Assembly: GCA_004296775.1 (NCBI GenBank)
Contig: RHGE01000012.1
Location: 32,210-96,209, forward strand
Reading direction: 5' to 3'
Length of the DNA stretch: 64,000 nucleotides
DNA from: Marinilabiliaceae bacterium JC017
GTDB taxonomy: Bacteria > Bacteroidota > Bacteroidia > Bacteroidales > Marinilabiliaceae
Shown here: positions 9,528-18,626 of the stretch, piece by piece
How positions within the stretch are numbered: the first letter of the stretch is position 1
How the letters are laid out: every line of letters starts with the position of its first letter
Program-made: the position numbers and the translations under genes
Notes under the pieces: generated by a model
Told to the model about the DNA's origin: nothing
The model's input: only the letters and a program-made list of their open reading frames with translations
Databases searched by the model: none

Positions 9528-10499
9528 TTGAGATTTCTGCATGCTAACTTCAAGATAACATTTTTCAGAGCAGGCATAGGGCTATCACTTTTTATTATAA
9601 CCCTTTCCTGCTCCAGGGAAATGTATAATATTTCCTGGCAGGGGATTGTGGCCGATGCCGCAACCAAAGCGCCGGTGGTTGGCTGTGATCTGTATTGCAC
9701 GTCGTTTTATCAACGTAACATTGATGAATCGGACAAACACCAACAACAATCCATCACCAATTACCACGGACAATTCCTTTTAAACTTTCAGAAGGGGTAC
9801 AGGTTAAACGTTACGCTGGAAGCCGATGGCTACTTAAAAACCCACCTAAAATACCCCATGTACAAACTGAAAAAGACCGATACTATTTTCATCACCAAAG
9901 AACCCGTCCAATCCCGGATAATCCTTTATTTACTACCCGAAAACAAGATGGAAGCTCACACCCCATTCATTCGGGAAAAATGGCAACAACCTGATTCAAT
10001 TAAAGCACGAAAAACCAAAAAAGAGTGGTGGGGATATGATTTCATTAACCAAAAAGCAACGAACCTGATTGACAGCACCGACATCTGGCTGGAGTATAAA
10101 AACAAATCATCCAACAATTATGTGTTAAAATCAACTAACCAGGGGGGGATTTTACCCATCTTCAAATCAGAAATACAAACATCCTTTTTATTAGAGATGG
10201 AAAAGGCCCCGCTCGAGGGCTACCTTGATTCATACAAACCAACGGGAAAAGAAGCCGGATACTTTATCCTCTGCCGTAATGGAAAAACATTTGTAAAAAT
10301 GATCCCTGAGGATTACCTGTGCAAGGTAAGTTATCAAACAGACAAAAATGTGATTAATGAAACCGGCATACGATTTAGCTACGCCCTGCAAAATGACAAA
10401 CTTCACCCCTACTCTTTTCCTGTGGTTGAGATTAATGATCTTTTAAATCAATCTACAGCAACCTCCTTTTTAGATGGATCCAAAGAAGACAATTTTTAA
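9528..10499 (+). CDS. Putative lipoprotein with carboxypeptidase-regulatory-like N-terminal domain
   Basis: A 323-residue protein opening with TTG only 5 bases after the SurA-like stop; no in-frame ATG precedes the signal sequence, so a non-ATG start is needed. The hydrophobic segment GLSLFIITLSC ends in a lipobox (TLSC). The next stretch WQGIVADAATKAPVVGCDLY, then GQFLLNFQKGYRLNVTLEADGYLK, reads like a carboxypeptidase-regulatory beta-sandwich. The remaining 200 residues match nothing I recognise. Its placement suggests translational coupling to the SurA-like gene and a periplasmic envelope role, which is inference. Confidence 0.75.
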   Translation: MRFLHANFKITFFRAGIGLSLFIITLSCSREMYNISWQGIVADAATKAPVVGCDLYCTSFYQRNIDESDKHQQQSITNYHGQFLLNFQKGYRLNVTLEADGYLKTHLKYPMYKLKKTDTIFITKEPVQSRIILYLLPENKMEAHTPFIREKWQQPDSIKARKTKKEWWGYDFINQKATNLIDSTDIWLEYKNKSSNNYVLKSTNQGGILPIFKSEIQTSFLLEMEKAPLEGYLDSYKPTGKEAGYFILCRNGKTFVKMIPEDYLCKVSYQTDKNVINETGIRFSYALQNDKLHPYSFPVVEINDLLNQSTATSFLDGSKEDNF

Positions 10500-10613
10500 C
10501 ATTTACTCCTCACCTTCCCAAAATATAAAGCAGAAAGTAACCTCCCTGCCCTTAACCTTTTTATTTTATCTCAATATTTAGCAATTTTGCAGTCAAATTT
10601 TCAAAAGCTCTAT

Positions 10614-12230
10614 ATGCGCATTATTTCCACCATAATAGTTTTCTTCATAGCAACACATTGCATTCAGCTCTCTGCTCAGGAAAAACAAAAGCAGAAGGCT
10701 AAAATTTTCATTGAAAAAGCTGACAGTCTTCAACACAAAGATAAAATAGCCAAAGATGTTAAAACACTAATAGGACATGTAAGGCTAAGACATCAAAACA
10801 CTTTGCTCTACTGCGACAGTGCATACATGTATAGCGACTCCAATCTTGTTATTGCTTATAAAAACATTCACATCATCCAGAATGATTCCATTCATTTATA
10901 TGGCGATTACCTGGAATATGAAGGCAGTAAAAGCCTGGCCAAGGTGAGGGAGAATGTGCGCATGGTGAAAGGAAACGTGACGCTAACCACCGAATACCTG
11001 GATTATGATCGGGCCAATGATGTGGCTTATTATTTTGAGGGAGGAAAGATCGTCAACAAACAAAACACGCTTATTAGCGACCTGGGATACTATTACCCAA
11101 ATGCTAACGAAGTATTCTTTAAAGACTCCGTGGTGGTGGAGAATCCCAAATACACCATCTACTCCGACACCTTAAAATATCATACCGTTACAGAAGTGGT
11201 TAAAATATTAGGCCCCACTCATATCGTCAGTGATGAGAATGTCATATACTCCGAAGACGGTTATTACGACACCAAAAAGGACATTGCTCTTTTAAAGAAA
11301 AACAGCTATGTACAGGGAAAGGAACAAATTTTAAAGGGAGATACCATTTATTACAAAAGAAATAAAGGGATTGGGGAAGTCTTTAATAATATGGAGCTGG
11401 AAGATACCACCAACAATATTATCATTAAAGGTGACTATGGATTCTATAATGAGTTAACAAAACGGGCGTTTGCCACCCAAAAAGCCATGTTATTGCAAGT
11501 ATACCAAAACGATACCCTTTTTATGCATGCAGACACCCTGCGCATCGATCCGGTTACCGATACCCTCACTAATACCCCCAGTCGTATGGCCAAGGCCTTT
11601 CATAATGTGAAGTTTTTCCGTCGCGATATGCAAGGACGTTGTGACTCGATGGTTTATGATTTCAGAGACTCTATCAATACATTTTACCATGATCCGGTAA
11701 TTTGGGCACAGGGTAACCAAATGACGGCCCATGTGATTAAACTCTACACAAAAAATCAAAATCTGGATAAGATGGAGCTGATTGACGATGCTTTTATTAT
11801 TGCACCGGAAGACACATTGTTTTTTAACCAGATTAAGGGAAAGCACATGATGGCCTATGTCCGCAACAATGATCTTTATAAAATAGATGTGGATGGCAAT
11901 GCGCAAACCATTTACCATCCTAAAGATAAGCAGTTAGTTATAGGGGTAAACCGTGCAGAAAGCAGTAACCTCACCATTTTCATGAAAAACAGTCAGGTGG
12001 AGAACCTGATTATGCGGGGAGCCCCTGATGGTAATATGAATCCCCCTCTCTTTTTACCGGATGAAGATGTTAAACTAAAAGGTTTCAGATGGCTGGAGCC
12101 CTTCCGCCCTAAAAGAAAAGAGGATATTTTCATTCATGTAAAACTTCCTGAAAAAGTAGAATCCACAGCGATCTACCAGGATTTTGAAATAGGGGAGATA
12201 AAGACCAAAGCCCCGAAGAAAAAGGAATAA
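10614..12230 (+). CDS. OstA/LptA-like outer-membrane biogenesis protein
   Basis: A 538-residue exported protein with signal peptide MRIISTIIVFFIATHCIQLSAQ. The mature part holds repeated OstA-type beta-jelly-roll strands, seen as recurring units such as LLYCDSAYMYSD, IHLYGDYLEYEG, TLTTEYLDYDR and TLKYH. LptA and the LptD N-terminal domain use this fold to conduct lipopolysaccharide across the periplasm. No C-terminal LptD barrel is present, so this is a periplasmic or membrane-edge protein of the Bacteroidota OstA type. An upstream TTG extension exists at 10587, but the ATG at 10614 starts directly at the signal peptide. A bidirectional terminator follows. Confidence 0.85.
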   Translation: MRIISTIIVFFIATHCIQLSAQEKQKQKAKIFIEKADSLQHKDKIAKDVKTLIGHVRLRHQNTLLYCDSAYMYSDSNLVIAYKNIHIIQNDSIHLYGDYLEYEGSKSLAKVRENVRMVKGNVTLTTEYLDYDRANDVAYYFEGGKIVNKQNTLISDLGYYYPNANEVFFKDSVVVENPKYTIYSDTLKYHTVTEVVKILGPTHIVSDENVIYSEDGYYDTKKDIALLKKNSYVQGKEQILKGDTIYYKRNKGIGEVFNNMELEDTTNNIIIKGDYGFYNELTKRAFATQKAMLLQVYQNDTLFMHADTLRIDPVTDTLTNTPSRMAKAFHNVKFFRRDMQGRCDSMVYDFRDSINTFYHDPVIWAQGNQMTAHVIKLYTKNQNLDKMELIDDAFIIAPEDTLFFNQIKGKHMMAYVRNNDLYKIDVDGNAQTIYHPKDKQLVIGVNRAESSNLTIFMKNSQVENLIMRGAPDGNMNPPLFLPDEDVKLKGFRWLEPFRPKRKEDIFIHVKLPEKVESTAIYQDFEIGEIKTKAPKKKE

Positions 12231-12305
12231 AATAGTATTACAAGGAAACTACAGCTAATGAGATACGGTTGCAAACCCGGCTGCGAGGCTTAAAACATAC
12301 GACAT

Positions 12306-12338
12306 AAAAAAAAGGGTCTTACGACCCTTTCTTTTTTC
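12306..12338. terminator. Bidirectional terminator between OstA and DUF2795 genes
   Basis: Perfect 8-bp stem AAAGGGTC / GACCCTTT with loop TTAC, with A-tract on the left and T-tract on the right, so it can end both converging transcripts. Confidence 0.85.
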
Positions 12339-12343
12339 TTTAA

Positions 12344-12565
12344 TTAATACTCATCCTCATTAAAAAAGAAATCCTCTTTACTGGGATAATCAGGCCAGAT
12401 ATCTTCGATACTCTCAAAAACCTCACCTTCATCTTCTATTTCTTGAAGATTTTCAATCACTTCTAACGGAGCCCCGGAACGAATTGCAAAATCGATCAAT
12501 TCGTCTTTACTGGCCGGCCATGGCGCATCTTCTAGTCTAGATGCCAATTCGAGTGTCCAATACAT
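12344..12565 (-). CDS. DUF2795 domain protein
   Basis: A 73-residue strongly acidic protein (WTLELASRLEDAPWPASKDELIDFAIRSG) matching the small DUF2795 family, thought to be a helical fold of unknown role. It lies 77 bases downstream of the adenosyltransferase gene on the same strand and ends just before the shared terminator, so both may be on one transcript. The C-terminal tail is very acidic (EDFFFNEDEY). No membrane or export signal. Confidence 0.8.
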   Translation of the reverse strand: MYWTLELASRLEDAPWPASKDELIDFAIRSGAPLEVIENLQEIEDEGEVFESIEDIWPDYPSKEDFFFNEDEY

Positions 12566-12642
12566 AACAACTCAATTTAACTTTAACAATATTTTGTTTT
12601 TGCGTCATTCTATAAGCGCGAATTTAAAAAAAAAATCAATTC

Positions 12643-13203
12643 TTACAACTCCGATTGCCATGGAATTTCATCAACGGCAAAATAGTTTGACAAATGGCGC
12701 GATAAAACAAACAAAAAATCAGATAATCTATTTAGGTAACGCACTACCCAGTTATTTACCTCATAGGTTTCGGCCATTTCCAACACCCTTCGCTCAGCTC
12801 GCCGGCAAATAGTACGAGCCACATGACAATGTGCAACTGCCGGATGGCCACCTGGCAGGATAAAACTGGTGAGGGGAGGCAATTGATTTTCGATTCGGTC
12901 CATTTCCCCTTCTAAAAACTCAATTTTTGATTCATCACATTTAATCCGGTCCCTCAAGTCTGAAACCGACGAATCGGTAGCCAAATAAGCACCAATGGTA
13001 AACAATTCATTTTGCGCGGCCACAATACTATCGACCACATCTTTGGCCACATCATAAGATCTGATAAGTCCCAGGTAACTGTTCAGTTCATCAACTGTTC
13101 CATAGGCCTCCAATCGAATATGATGCTTAGGCACCCTGGTTCCGCCAATTAAACTTGTACTCCCTTTATCACCTGTTTTAGTATATACGACACTTTTCTT
13201 CAT
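12643..13203 (-). CDS. Cob(I)yrinic acid a,c-diamide adenosyltransferase, PduO type
   Basis: A 186-residue enzyme that transfers the adenosyl group of ATP to cob(I)alamin, making coenzyme B12. Signature parts are VYTKTGDKGSTSLIGG (ATP-binding N-terminus), AYGTVDELNSYLG, and the C-terminal helix RTICRRAERRVLEM followed by YLNRLSDFLFVLSR. This is full length for the PduO family. No other B12 gene and no obvious cobalamin riboswitch is in view, so it probably serves adenosylcobalamin-dependent enzymes elsewhere. Confidence 0.93.
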   Translation of the reverse strand: MKKSVVYTKTGDKGSTSLIGGTRVPKHHIRLEAYGTVDELNSYLGLIRSYDVAKDVVDSIVAAQNELFTIGAYLATDSSVSDLRDRIKCDESKIEFLEGEMDRIENQLPPLTSFILPGGHPAVAHCHVARTICRRAERRVLEMAETYEVNNWVVRYLNRLSDFLFVLSRHLSNYFAVDEIPWQSEL

Positions 13204-13522
13204 GTTATTTTGTATTTATAACCCCCCAAGCTGGAAAATAATGGATTGTTCAACTTACCGCATTTTCAGTCCTTCTTTCACCAAAGTACTAAATATCAAC
13301 TGACGGTTACTTACTCTTTTTTATTGTTCCACGATTGAAACCAAAACTAAAAACTCAACGCTACTTATTATTGCTATTAAATTCTACCTCATGTTTCTCA
13401 TCAAACGATGTAATAAACAACGATTCCTAATAGTATGCAGTCAAAACACGTTGATTTCGGAAATGTTTAAAAAAACCGGAATAACAGATCATTATCCGGT
13501 CATATTATCATTTACATCGTTA
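13204..13522. other. Intergenic region, 319 bases
   Basis: Apart from the terminator at 13467-13501 I see no gene, conserved RNA or repeat here. Confidence 0.6.
13467..13501 (-). terminator. Terminator of the ABC ATPase gene
   Basis: Read on the minus strand, ACCGGATAA pairs with TTATTCCGGT (one bulged base), followed by seven T. It lies 22 bases after the ATPase stop. Confidence 0.75.
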
Positions 13523-14242
13523 TCAAATGCCCACTTTTAACACTTCCTCATTGATATAATCAGACTCTATTAAGCCATCTCTTAAACGAACAATACGATG
13601 GGCATGCAGGGCAATATCTTCTTCATGCGTAACTAAAATAACAGTGTTCCCTTTGGCATGAATCTCACCGAAAAGGCGCATAATATCATTGGAGGTCTTG
13701 GAATCCAGATTTCCGGTAGGTTCATCCGCTAAAATAATGGATGGTTTATTGATTAACGCACGCGCCACTGCCACTCGTTGGCGCTGCCCACCCGACAACT
13801 CATTAGGGCGATGTGTCATGCGCGCTTCAAGTCCCACATTAATCAATACCTCCTGCCCCATTTTAACGCGGTCACTTTTTAGGTATCCTGCATAAATTAA
13901 GGGTAGCATTACATTTTCAAGAGCAGTGTAACGGGGCAGTAAATTGAATGTCTGAAACACAAACCCAATCTCTTTGTTACGAATTTCTGCCAGCTTATCA
14001 TCCGACAGCTGACTCACATTGGTCCCATTCAGGATATATCGGCCGCCGGTAGGCGTATCCAAAGCCCCAATGATATTCATCAAAGTAGATTTCCCGGAAC
14101 CAGATGGTCCCATGATGGCCACATATTCTCCACGTTCAATATTAAGCGAAACGCCCTGAAGCGCTTTGACTATCTGATTACCTACCTGATAGTACTTTTT
14201 AATCTCTGTTATTTCAATAACCCGGGAAGACATCATCGTCAT
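13523..14242 (-). CDS. ABC transporter ATP-binding protein, LolD/MacB family
   Basis: A 239-residue ATPase with Walker [10 protein letters not shown] near residue 45, Q-loop in [18 protein letters not shown], signature [15 protein letters not shown], Walker [14 protein letters not shown] and H-loop VILVTHE. The EPTGNLDS and [14 protein letters not shown] motifs place it in the LolD/MacB/FtsE group, which works with FtsX-like permeases on lipoproteins, antimicrobial peptides or cell-wall signalling. No permease is adjacent on either side, so the partner must be encoded elsewhere. Three ATG codons lie close together at the start; the first is used here. Confidence 0.92.
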   Translation of the reverse strand: MTMMSSRVIEITEIKKYYQVGNQIVKALQGVSLNIERGEYVAIMGPSGSGKSTLMNIIGALDTPTGGRYILNGTNVSQLSDDKLAEIRNKEIGFVFQTFNLLPRYTALENVMLPLIYAGYLKSDRVKMGQEVLINVGLEARMTHRPNELSGGQRQRVAVARALINKPSIILADEPTGNLDSKTSNDIMRLFGEIHAKGNTVILVTHEEDIALHAHRIVRLRDGLIESDYINEEVLKVGI

Positions 14243-14256
14243 TTTTTGATTAGTAA

Positions 14257-14264
14257 CAAATATA
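14257..14264 (-). promoter_or_regulatory. -7 promoter box of the ABC ATPase gene
   Basis: Reads TATATTTG on the minus strand, a full TAnnTTTG match, 14 bases before the first ATG. The very short leader would favour one of the later in-frame ATG codons. Confidence 0.45.
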
Positions 14265-14445
14265 ATGATTCGTTACACGTTTCTTTCACCTGACTATGGT
14301 TAATTACACCTCCGCAGTTTTACTGCATCATAAAAATCCAGACATAAATCAATCCCTGCCGGTGAACTAAAATCAAGGAACCATCAAATTACCATCCCTA
14401 AATTCAGTTAAACAACAAACAATCCATTGCCGTTCAACATCTCTA

Positions 14446-15234
14446 CTAATAACGCACAATAAAATGCTGTTTCTGACACTCCTTCTTAAAAAAGACAATT
14501 CCCAATTGAAACAGATCAATGGAAACGGTTACTTGCGGATGATTTTTAATTATCTCCCATGCTTCACTCATACCCTGTGACCAATAAATATCATCAAAGA
14601 CAAAAATAGAATCATTATTCACTTTCTGTAAACACAGCTGAAAATAGTCCAGGGTAGCCTTTCGTTCGTGATGCCCGTCGATATATACAAAATCAAGGGT
14701 TTCAAACTTACTCACCATATCCGGCAATACATCACTAAAGCGTCCTACCACTTGTTGCACATTAGAGAGGCCAAATTTAGCCAGGCTCTGCGCAGCAAAA
14801 TGTGCTGTATTTTCACATCCTTCAATGGAAAACACATCGGCTTTCTTGTTAGGCAGACTAAGATATAAAGTGGACATACCGATAGAGGTCCCCAACTCTA
14901 AGATGGTTTGAGGTTTGAAACGATAAACCAATCTAAATAACAGTTCGCCGTATTTTTTATTGATAGAAGAAATACGCACCAGATCGGCCACTTTTCGATG
15001 GTGCCTATCCATTTTATGACTCCCCACTCCTAAATCAATCACCTCCAGCTTTTCTTTCGATTTAAGTAATTGCTCCCGATACGCCTCAATCTCCTCAAAT
15101 GCATAAAATGAATTGGTATCGTAAATAGTATCCCGTACCAAATCAAATATAAACGGGCTATGAATCCCATATCCTTTCGCATGCCTTGCAACAAGACTAT
15201 ATTTCAAATAACTATATGCCAGAAAAAAATTCAC
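14446..15234 (-). CDS. Class I SAM-dependent O-methyltransferase-like protein
   Basis: A 262-residue protein with a class I methyltransferase core: motif I ILELGTSIGMSTLYLS near residue 108, the acidic loop VFSIEGCE, and motif IV DFVYIDGHHERKATLDYF, then FVFDDIYWS. The IDGHH and DDI pattern is that of the cation-dependent O-methyltransferase (catechol/caffeoyl-CoA) group, but the N-terminal 100 residues (YGIHSPFIFDLVRD) are special to a Bacteroidota branch with no known substrate. No pathway neighbours. Monocistronic on the minus strand. Confidence 0.85.
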   Translation of the reverse strand: MNFFLAYSYLKYSLVARHAKGYGIHSPFIFDLVRDTIYDTNSFYAFEEIEAYREQLLKSKEKLEVIDLGVGSHKMDRHHRKVADLVRISSINKKYGELLFRLVYRFKPQTILELGTSIGMSTLYLSLPNKKADVFSIEGCENTAHFAAQSLAKFGLSNVQQVVGRFSDVLPDMVSKFETLDFVYIDGHHERKATLDYFQLCLQKVNNDSIFVFDDIYWSQGMSEAWEIIKNHPQVTVSIDLFQLGIVFFKKECQKQHFIVRY

Positions 15235-15443
15235 TTTAAAATATTTTAGCGCGGAAGATACTTATTTTATTCCATTTTTTAGATTTCAATAATCAACACC
15301 ACATACCAGTTACTTACCAACATAACGCATCCTTTATCTGTCTTTCTGAAGACACAACAATCTCTTTTATTCTATAGATCAATATCCTGAATAACGAAAT
15401 AAAGTAATGAACATCAGTAATAGTTACAACGATTTAATATTGT

Positions 15444-15545
15444 TATTAGGCGCTTAGGGAGCAACTTTTACCAACATGTGGTTCAAATTGATTGTTGTCT
15501 ATGCGGCCAAAACAATCAGCTAAAGGCAACATCCCCCGAAGAGGC
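15444..15545 (+). repeat. Dispersed repeat family 1, copy A (internally deleted)
   Basis: Keeps both conserved ends of the family, TTAGGCGCTTAGG..GCAACTTTTACCAACATG and GGCAACATCCC.CGAAGAGGC, but the purine-rich middle seen in the other copies is missing. Confidence 0.7.
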
Positions 15546-15714
15546 TATGCCGATTAAAAGAATTGGCAAATTCTTATTTTAATCCTGCAATTCAGCCAAT
15601 CAATTCTGAAATAAAATAAATACAACAGCTTTAAAGGTTGTTTTTCTTTTAATTGACCTCCGTTTTTCTATCCTTCAATTCCTTCTTTATTACGTATTTT
15701 TTTGCCTCTTAAAA

Positions 15715-15868
15715 TTTCTAGTAAAGAAACCTTTAGTTTGTAGTAAAGAAACAGTCGATTTCTAGTAAAGAAATGCTCGGTTTGTAGTAAAGAAACCAAT
15801 CGTTTCTAGTAAAGAAATGAAGCATTTGTAGTAAAGAAACCGGGCAAGACTAGTAAAGAAATTTAAGA
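15715..15868 (+). repeat. Iteron-like array, 7 exact 22-bp units
   Basis: Units start at 15715, 15737, 15759, 15781, 15803, 15825 and 15847 with no change of period. Each has a fixed 16-base core TTT(C/G)TAGTAAAGAAA(C/T) and six variable bases. In the C form the core is an inverted repeat TTTCT-AGTAA-AGAAA. C-type and G-type units alternate strictly, so the true period is 44. The last unit is degraded. Confidence 0.9.
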
Positions 15869-15964
15869 ACCAAGACTTAAAAAACGGTATTATGTAAAAA
15901 TCAATAAGTTAGTTAAAGCAAAGAGAAGCCTTTCATTTATAATTTTTGACACGCCTATCTGATT

Positions 15965-16249
15965 ACTTTTCTGTCTTGTCCAGGTTAGATATATAACAGA
16001 TTGTTTGGCAATTCTATCTTCAGAAAATAACGTTAAAAAAAATCCATTTGAACGGAGTAAGTTAATTTTCTGAAGATAGTTACTTAGTAAAAAATCAAAT
16101 TTTCAAAAAGCCAAAAAACACACAGAAATGAGTATCAAGCATCAATGTTTTTGCATAACCGGGATTGCAATAGCCTGCCAAAATATACACAAACATGACT
16201 GATAAGACACTTACATGACTTTTTCCTAACCTGGACAAGCCTGAAAAGT
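15965..16249. repeat. MITE-like element with 23-bp terminal inverted repeats
   Basis: The left end 15965-15987 and the right end 16227-16249 are inverted copies matching at 21 of 23 bases (TAACCTGGACAAG...GAAAAGT). Inside is a second perfect 15-bp inverted repeat, CTATCTTCAGAAAAT at 16014-16028 and its complement at 16065-16079. No open frame of note. The terminal sequence is also the end of dispersed family 2. Confidence 0.6.
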
Positions 16250-16592
16250 ACTTAGATTTAAGTAGTAAAAATTGAGTATTAACCTCATTCAATTTTATAC
16301 TATTTAATGTTTTTTAATCGGGACTTCGTCCCAAACCCTACTTCATTTTTGGCATTGCCCCAAAAACGAAGCAAAAAACTCTAGTCAAATAAAAGCTTCC
16401 TCCCACCTCCTCGATGAATTTTTTCCAACCCACAGGCCAGAATTCCCGCATTCATTTTCGTCGCGCCATCGCCGGCCCGCTTATTTGACGGGCTCTCCCC
16501 GCTTCCCATCATCTTGGCCAATCTCATATAATTAGTGGGGCGCAATAATCGAACTGAGATTATGAATTAGCAAAAAATTAGAGTATCGAGAC

Positions 16593-16647
16593 GTTTAAAA
16601 ATATTCTGCCAAAAAGAACATGAATATTTCTGATAAGACACCTAATA
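16593..16647 (+). repeat. Fragment of dispersed repeat family 2
   Basis: Matches the second half of the family: AAAATATTCTGCCAAAAAG, then ACATGAATAT and CTGATAAGACACCTAA. It runs to the stop codon of the PagL-like gene. Confidence 0.55.
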
Positions 16648-17790
16648 CTTGTTCTTGTCACGGTGAAAGGTATACCCCACGGTCCACTCAAAGAAGTCGG
16701 CGGTACCGCTATGCGCCTTGATGGTTAGTCCTGCACAGTAGTGATCGGCAAAACGATAACGAAGCCCCACCCGCTCATAAATGGTGCTGGTTTCACCATT
16801 TTCATCGTTACGGTGCAAATAAGCCCCTATACCAATGGGGACATATAGATTTTTATTAATCACCCACTCCCAGGAACCCACCAAAGCATAGGACACCGAT
16901 TTGGAAAAATCCGATTTATCCGAGTCATTACGCTTGTCAGCATGGGGCGAATAAAAGAAATCCATTCCCAGTCCGATACGGTATTTGTAATTGACCTGTC
17001 TCAGGTAATTTACACCTAAGACCGTTTTCAGGTAATTCTGATCTCCTACGGCATAGTTTTTACTCCCTGCCGAAAAGGTAACATTCACTAATCCATGCTT
17101 GATATATTCCGGCAGGTAGGTTCTCTGATGCACCACATCATTCGGATTCAGGCGGTAACTGACAGCTACCGTCGCCGGAATGAGGTTAATCCCCATATTA
17201 GGTAATTTGAAAGCACCATTGGAAAAATGTTTAAATCCCACCGTTCCGTTTACCGCCCACCGATCGCTAATCTTATAATTCATCACCAAACCCAGGTGCA
17301 CATAACAGTTTCGGTAGGATCCGATGAAGGTATTGATGGGATTATTGATGGAATCATAAGGATTAAAATTATAAGACAAGCCAAATGCGCCGGTGTAAGA
17401 GAATGTCAACTTCTTATTGTTTTCAAAGGCAAAGGGCATGGTCATGAAAAAATAGAGGGCATTAGGGCTCCCCACATCATTATTGTGAAAGGTAGAAGAG
17501 TAAAATCCAACACCCAGATAAGGACGCCGGTATACATTACTGTAAACATCATCAGGATCACTTTTCCGGAATCCCAAACGTATATCAAATCCATTATAAT
17601 AGGAACTATTGACAATTTGATCCCCAAACTCGGTATCATCACTCAACATGGCGCCGTTTTCGAAACGCACATCGAGGTATTTAATTTGTTTTCGCTGTGG
17701 AATTATCTGAGTGGTATCTGCAAACTGACCATAGGTTTGATGGGCTATCAGAATAACAAACAACATAGATAGTGTACGTGCAATCTTCAT
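16642..17790 (-). CDS. PagL-like acyloxyacyl hydrolase (lipid A 3-O-deacylase family), outer membrane
   Basis: A 382-residue exported beta-barrel protein. The start is placed at the ATG opening MKIARTLSMLFVILIAHQ, a clean signal peptide; a longer reading to 17859 adds residues without family support. The key motif is GFKHFSNGAFKLPNMGIN near residue 187: PagL enzymes carry the active His and Ser in HxSNG followed by PNxGxN. PagL removes the 3-position acyl chain of lipid A in the outer leaflet. At 382 residues it is about twice the length of classical PagL, as is usual for Bacteroidota members, with long extra loops and strands. It is the last gene of a probable five-gene envelope operon on the minus strand. 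Confidence 0.82.
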   Translation of the reverse strand: MKIARTLSMLFVILIAHQTYGQFADTTQIIPQRKQIKYLDVRFENGAMLSDDTEFGDQIVNSSYYNGFDIRLGFRKSDPDDVYSNVYRRPYLGVGFYSSTFHNNDVGSPNALYFFMTMPFAFENNKKLTFSYTGAFGLSYNFNPYDSINNPINTFIGSYRNCYVHLGLVMNYKISDRWAVNGTVGFKHFSNGAFKLPNMGINLIPATVAVSYRLNPNDVVHQRTYLPEYIKHGLVNVTFSAGSKNYAVGDQNYLKTVLGVNYLRQVNYKYRIGLGMDFFYSPHADKRNDSDKSDFSKSVSYALVGSWEWVINKNLYVPIGIGAYLHRNDENGETSTIYERVGLRYRFADHYCAGLTIKAHSGTADFFEWTVGYTFHRDKNKY

Positions 17791-18148
17791 TAGAGTGAGG
17801 TTTAGGTTAAATTTTGTATTCACTGAATAAAAAAACATGGTTTCTTTAAACCATTCCAAATATAGTAGTTAATCTTTTTTACTCTAAAAAAGAATCATTT
17901 GCTATAAATTCTTAGCTTGGTAAAGCTAGTGGCTATTCTTGCCATCAGCTGAAGCTGGTGGCAATGTTTATTCTCATTATTTATTATTGCTCTTACTTTA
18001 ATCTATAATACCATAGCAAGTTGCATACATTGCAGTTGGCCTTAGCCAACTGATTACTAAGCCTCACATCTTATGACTTAAGCCACATAGTTATCATTTT
18101 TTTATCTGTCAGCTGAAGTTGTCGGCAATGATAAAAGCAATTACAGCT
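17791..18148. other. Intergenic region with short hairpins, 358 bases
   Basis: No gene. It holds small hairpins of one style: GCCATCAGC-TGAA-GCTGGTGGC (17940-17962 area), GTTGGC-CTTA-GCCAAC (about 18037-18052) and a decayed CAGC-TGAA-GTTG copy near 18111. They resemble the hairpins of the array at 58.9-60.4 kb. Confidence 0.5.
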
Positions 18149-18586
18149 TTAAAAATTGATAATAAATCCAACCGCCATACTTGTTAAGGCCGGTTCAAAG
18201 TAGTGCTTTGCACCAAGTGTAATTCCAAGTCGATTATCTTTCAGAAAATAAGTTCCTATGCCTGCTTCACCGAAAAAACCATCTTCATCCCATAAGGTAT
18301 AGCCGCCATCTCCATAGACAAAGAGGGTTTTAACAATGGTTTTACGGAGGGCCAATCCAAAATCTACTTTATCTATAAAATCCGTCCCCACTTTACCTCC
18401 AATGGCAAAACCATTATCCAGATTTTTGAAAACCCTTAAATCCAACGAATAATCATCAATCCAGTTATCAGTCCGTATCTCCTCTGTAAATCCTAATGAG
18501 AAAGTAGAATGGTTCTTTTCTTGTGATTTTGCAATATTCAGAAACATCACAAGACTGATTATCAGTAAAAAAACATTTCTATTCAT
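18149..18586 (-). CDS. Small outer-membrane beta-barrel protein, unknown function
   Basis: A 145-residue protein with signal peptide MNRNVFLLIISLVMFLNIAKSQ and a run of alternating strands (FSLGFTEEIRTD, YSLDLRVFKN, FAIGGKVGTDF, LGITLGAKHYF) ending in FIINF, a typical barrel C-terminus with terminal Phe. The size suggests an 8-strand OmpX/OmpW-like barrel. No family name is supported. It lies 40 bases after the Omp85-type gene on the same strand. Confidence 0.75.
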   Translation of the reverse strand: MNRNVFLLIISLVMFLNIAKSQEKNHSTFSLGFTEEIRTDNWIDDYSLDLRVFKNLDNGFAIGGKVGTDFIDKVDFGLALRKTIVKTLFVYGDGGYTLWDEDGFFGEAGIGTYFLKDNRLGITLGAKHYFEPALTSMAVGFIINF

Positions 18587-18626
18587 GAGTGCAGTATTTG
18601 GTTTAAATCACTTGTACAATTCAGTG

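Larger units (their letters stand above)
15235..16641. other. Gene-free, repeat-rich region of 1.4 kb
   Basis: No supported gene. It holds a shortened copy of dispersed family 1 (15444-15545), a 22-bp tandem array (15715-15868), a MITE-like inverted-repeat element (15965-16249), a hairpin-bearing fragment (about 16315-16400) that resembles 63911-63985, and a family 2 fragment (16593-16647). Confidence 0.7.

Noticed and set aside
12643..13522. Cobalamin riboswitch upstream of the adenosyltransferase
   Set aside because: The 319-base region lacks a B12-box-like element and shows no multi-stem structure apart from a terminator belonging to the next gene.
15451..15500. tRNA T-arm-like GGTTCAAATTG in family 1 repeats
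   Set aside because: No acceptor stem or cloverleaf can be folded around it, and the words are part of a dispersed repeat.
15715..15868. Possible CRISPR array
   Set aside because: Core repeat of 16 bases with only 6-base spacers and alternating unit types; no cas gene in the window.
16095..16292. 65-codon frame on the minus strand
   Set aside because: It lies across the right half of the inverted-repeat element and a family 2 end; no coding features.
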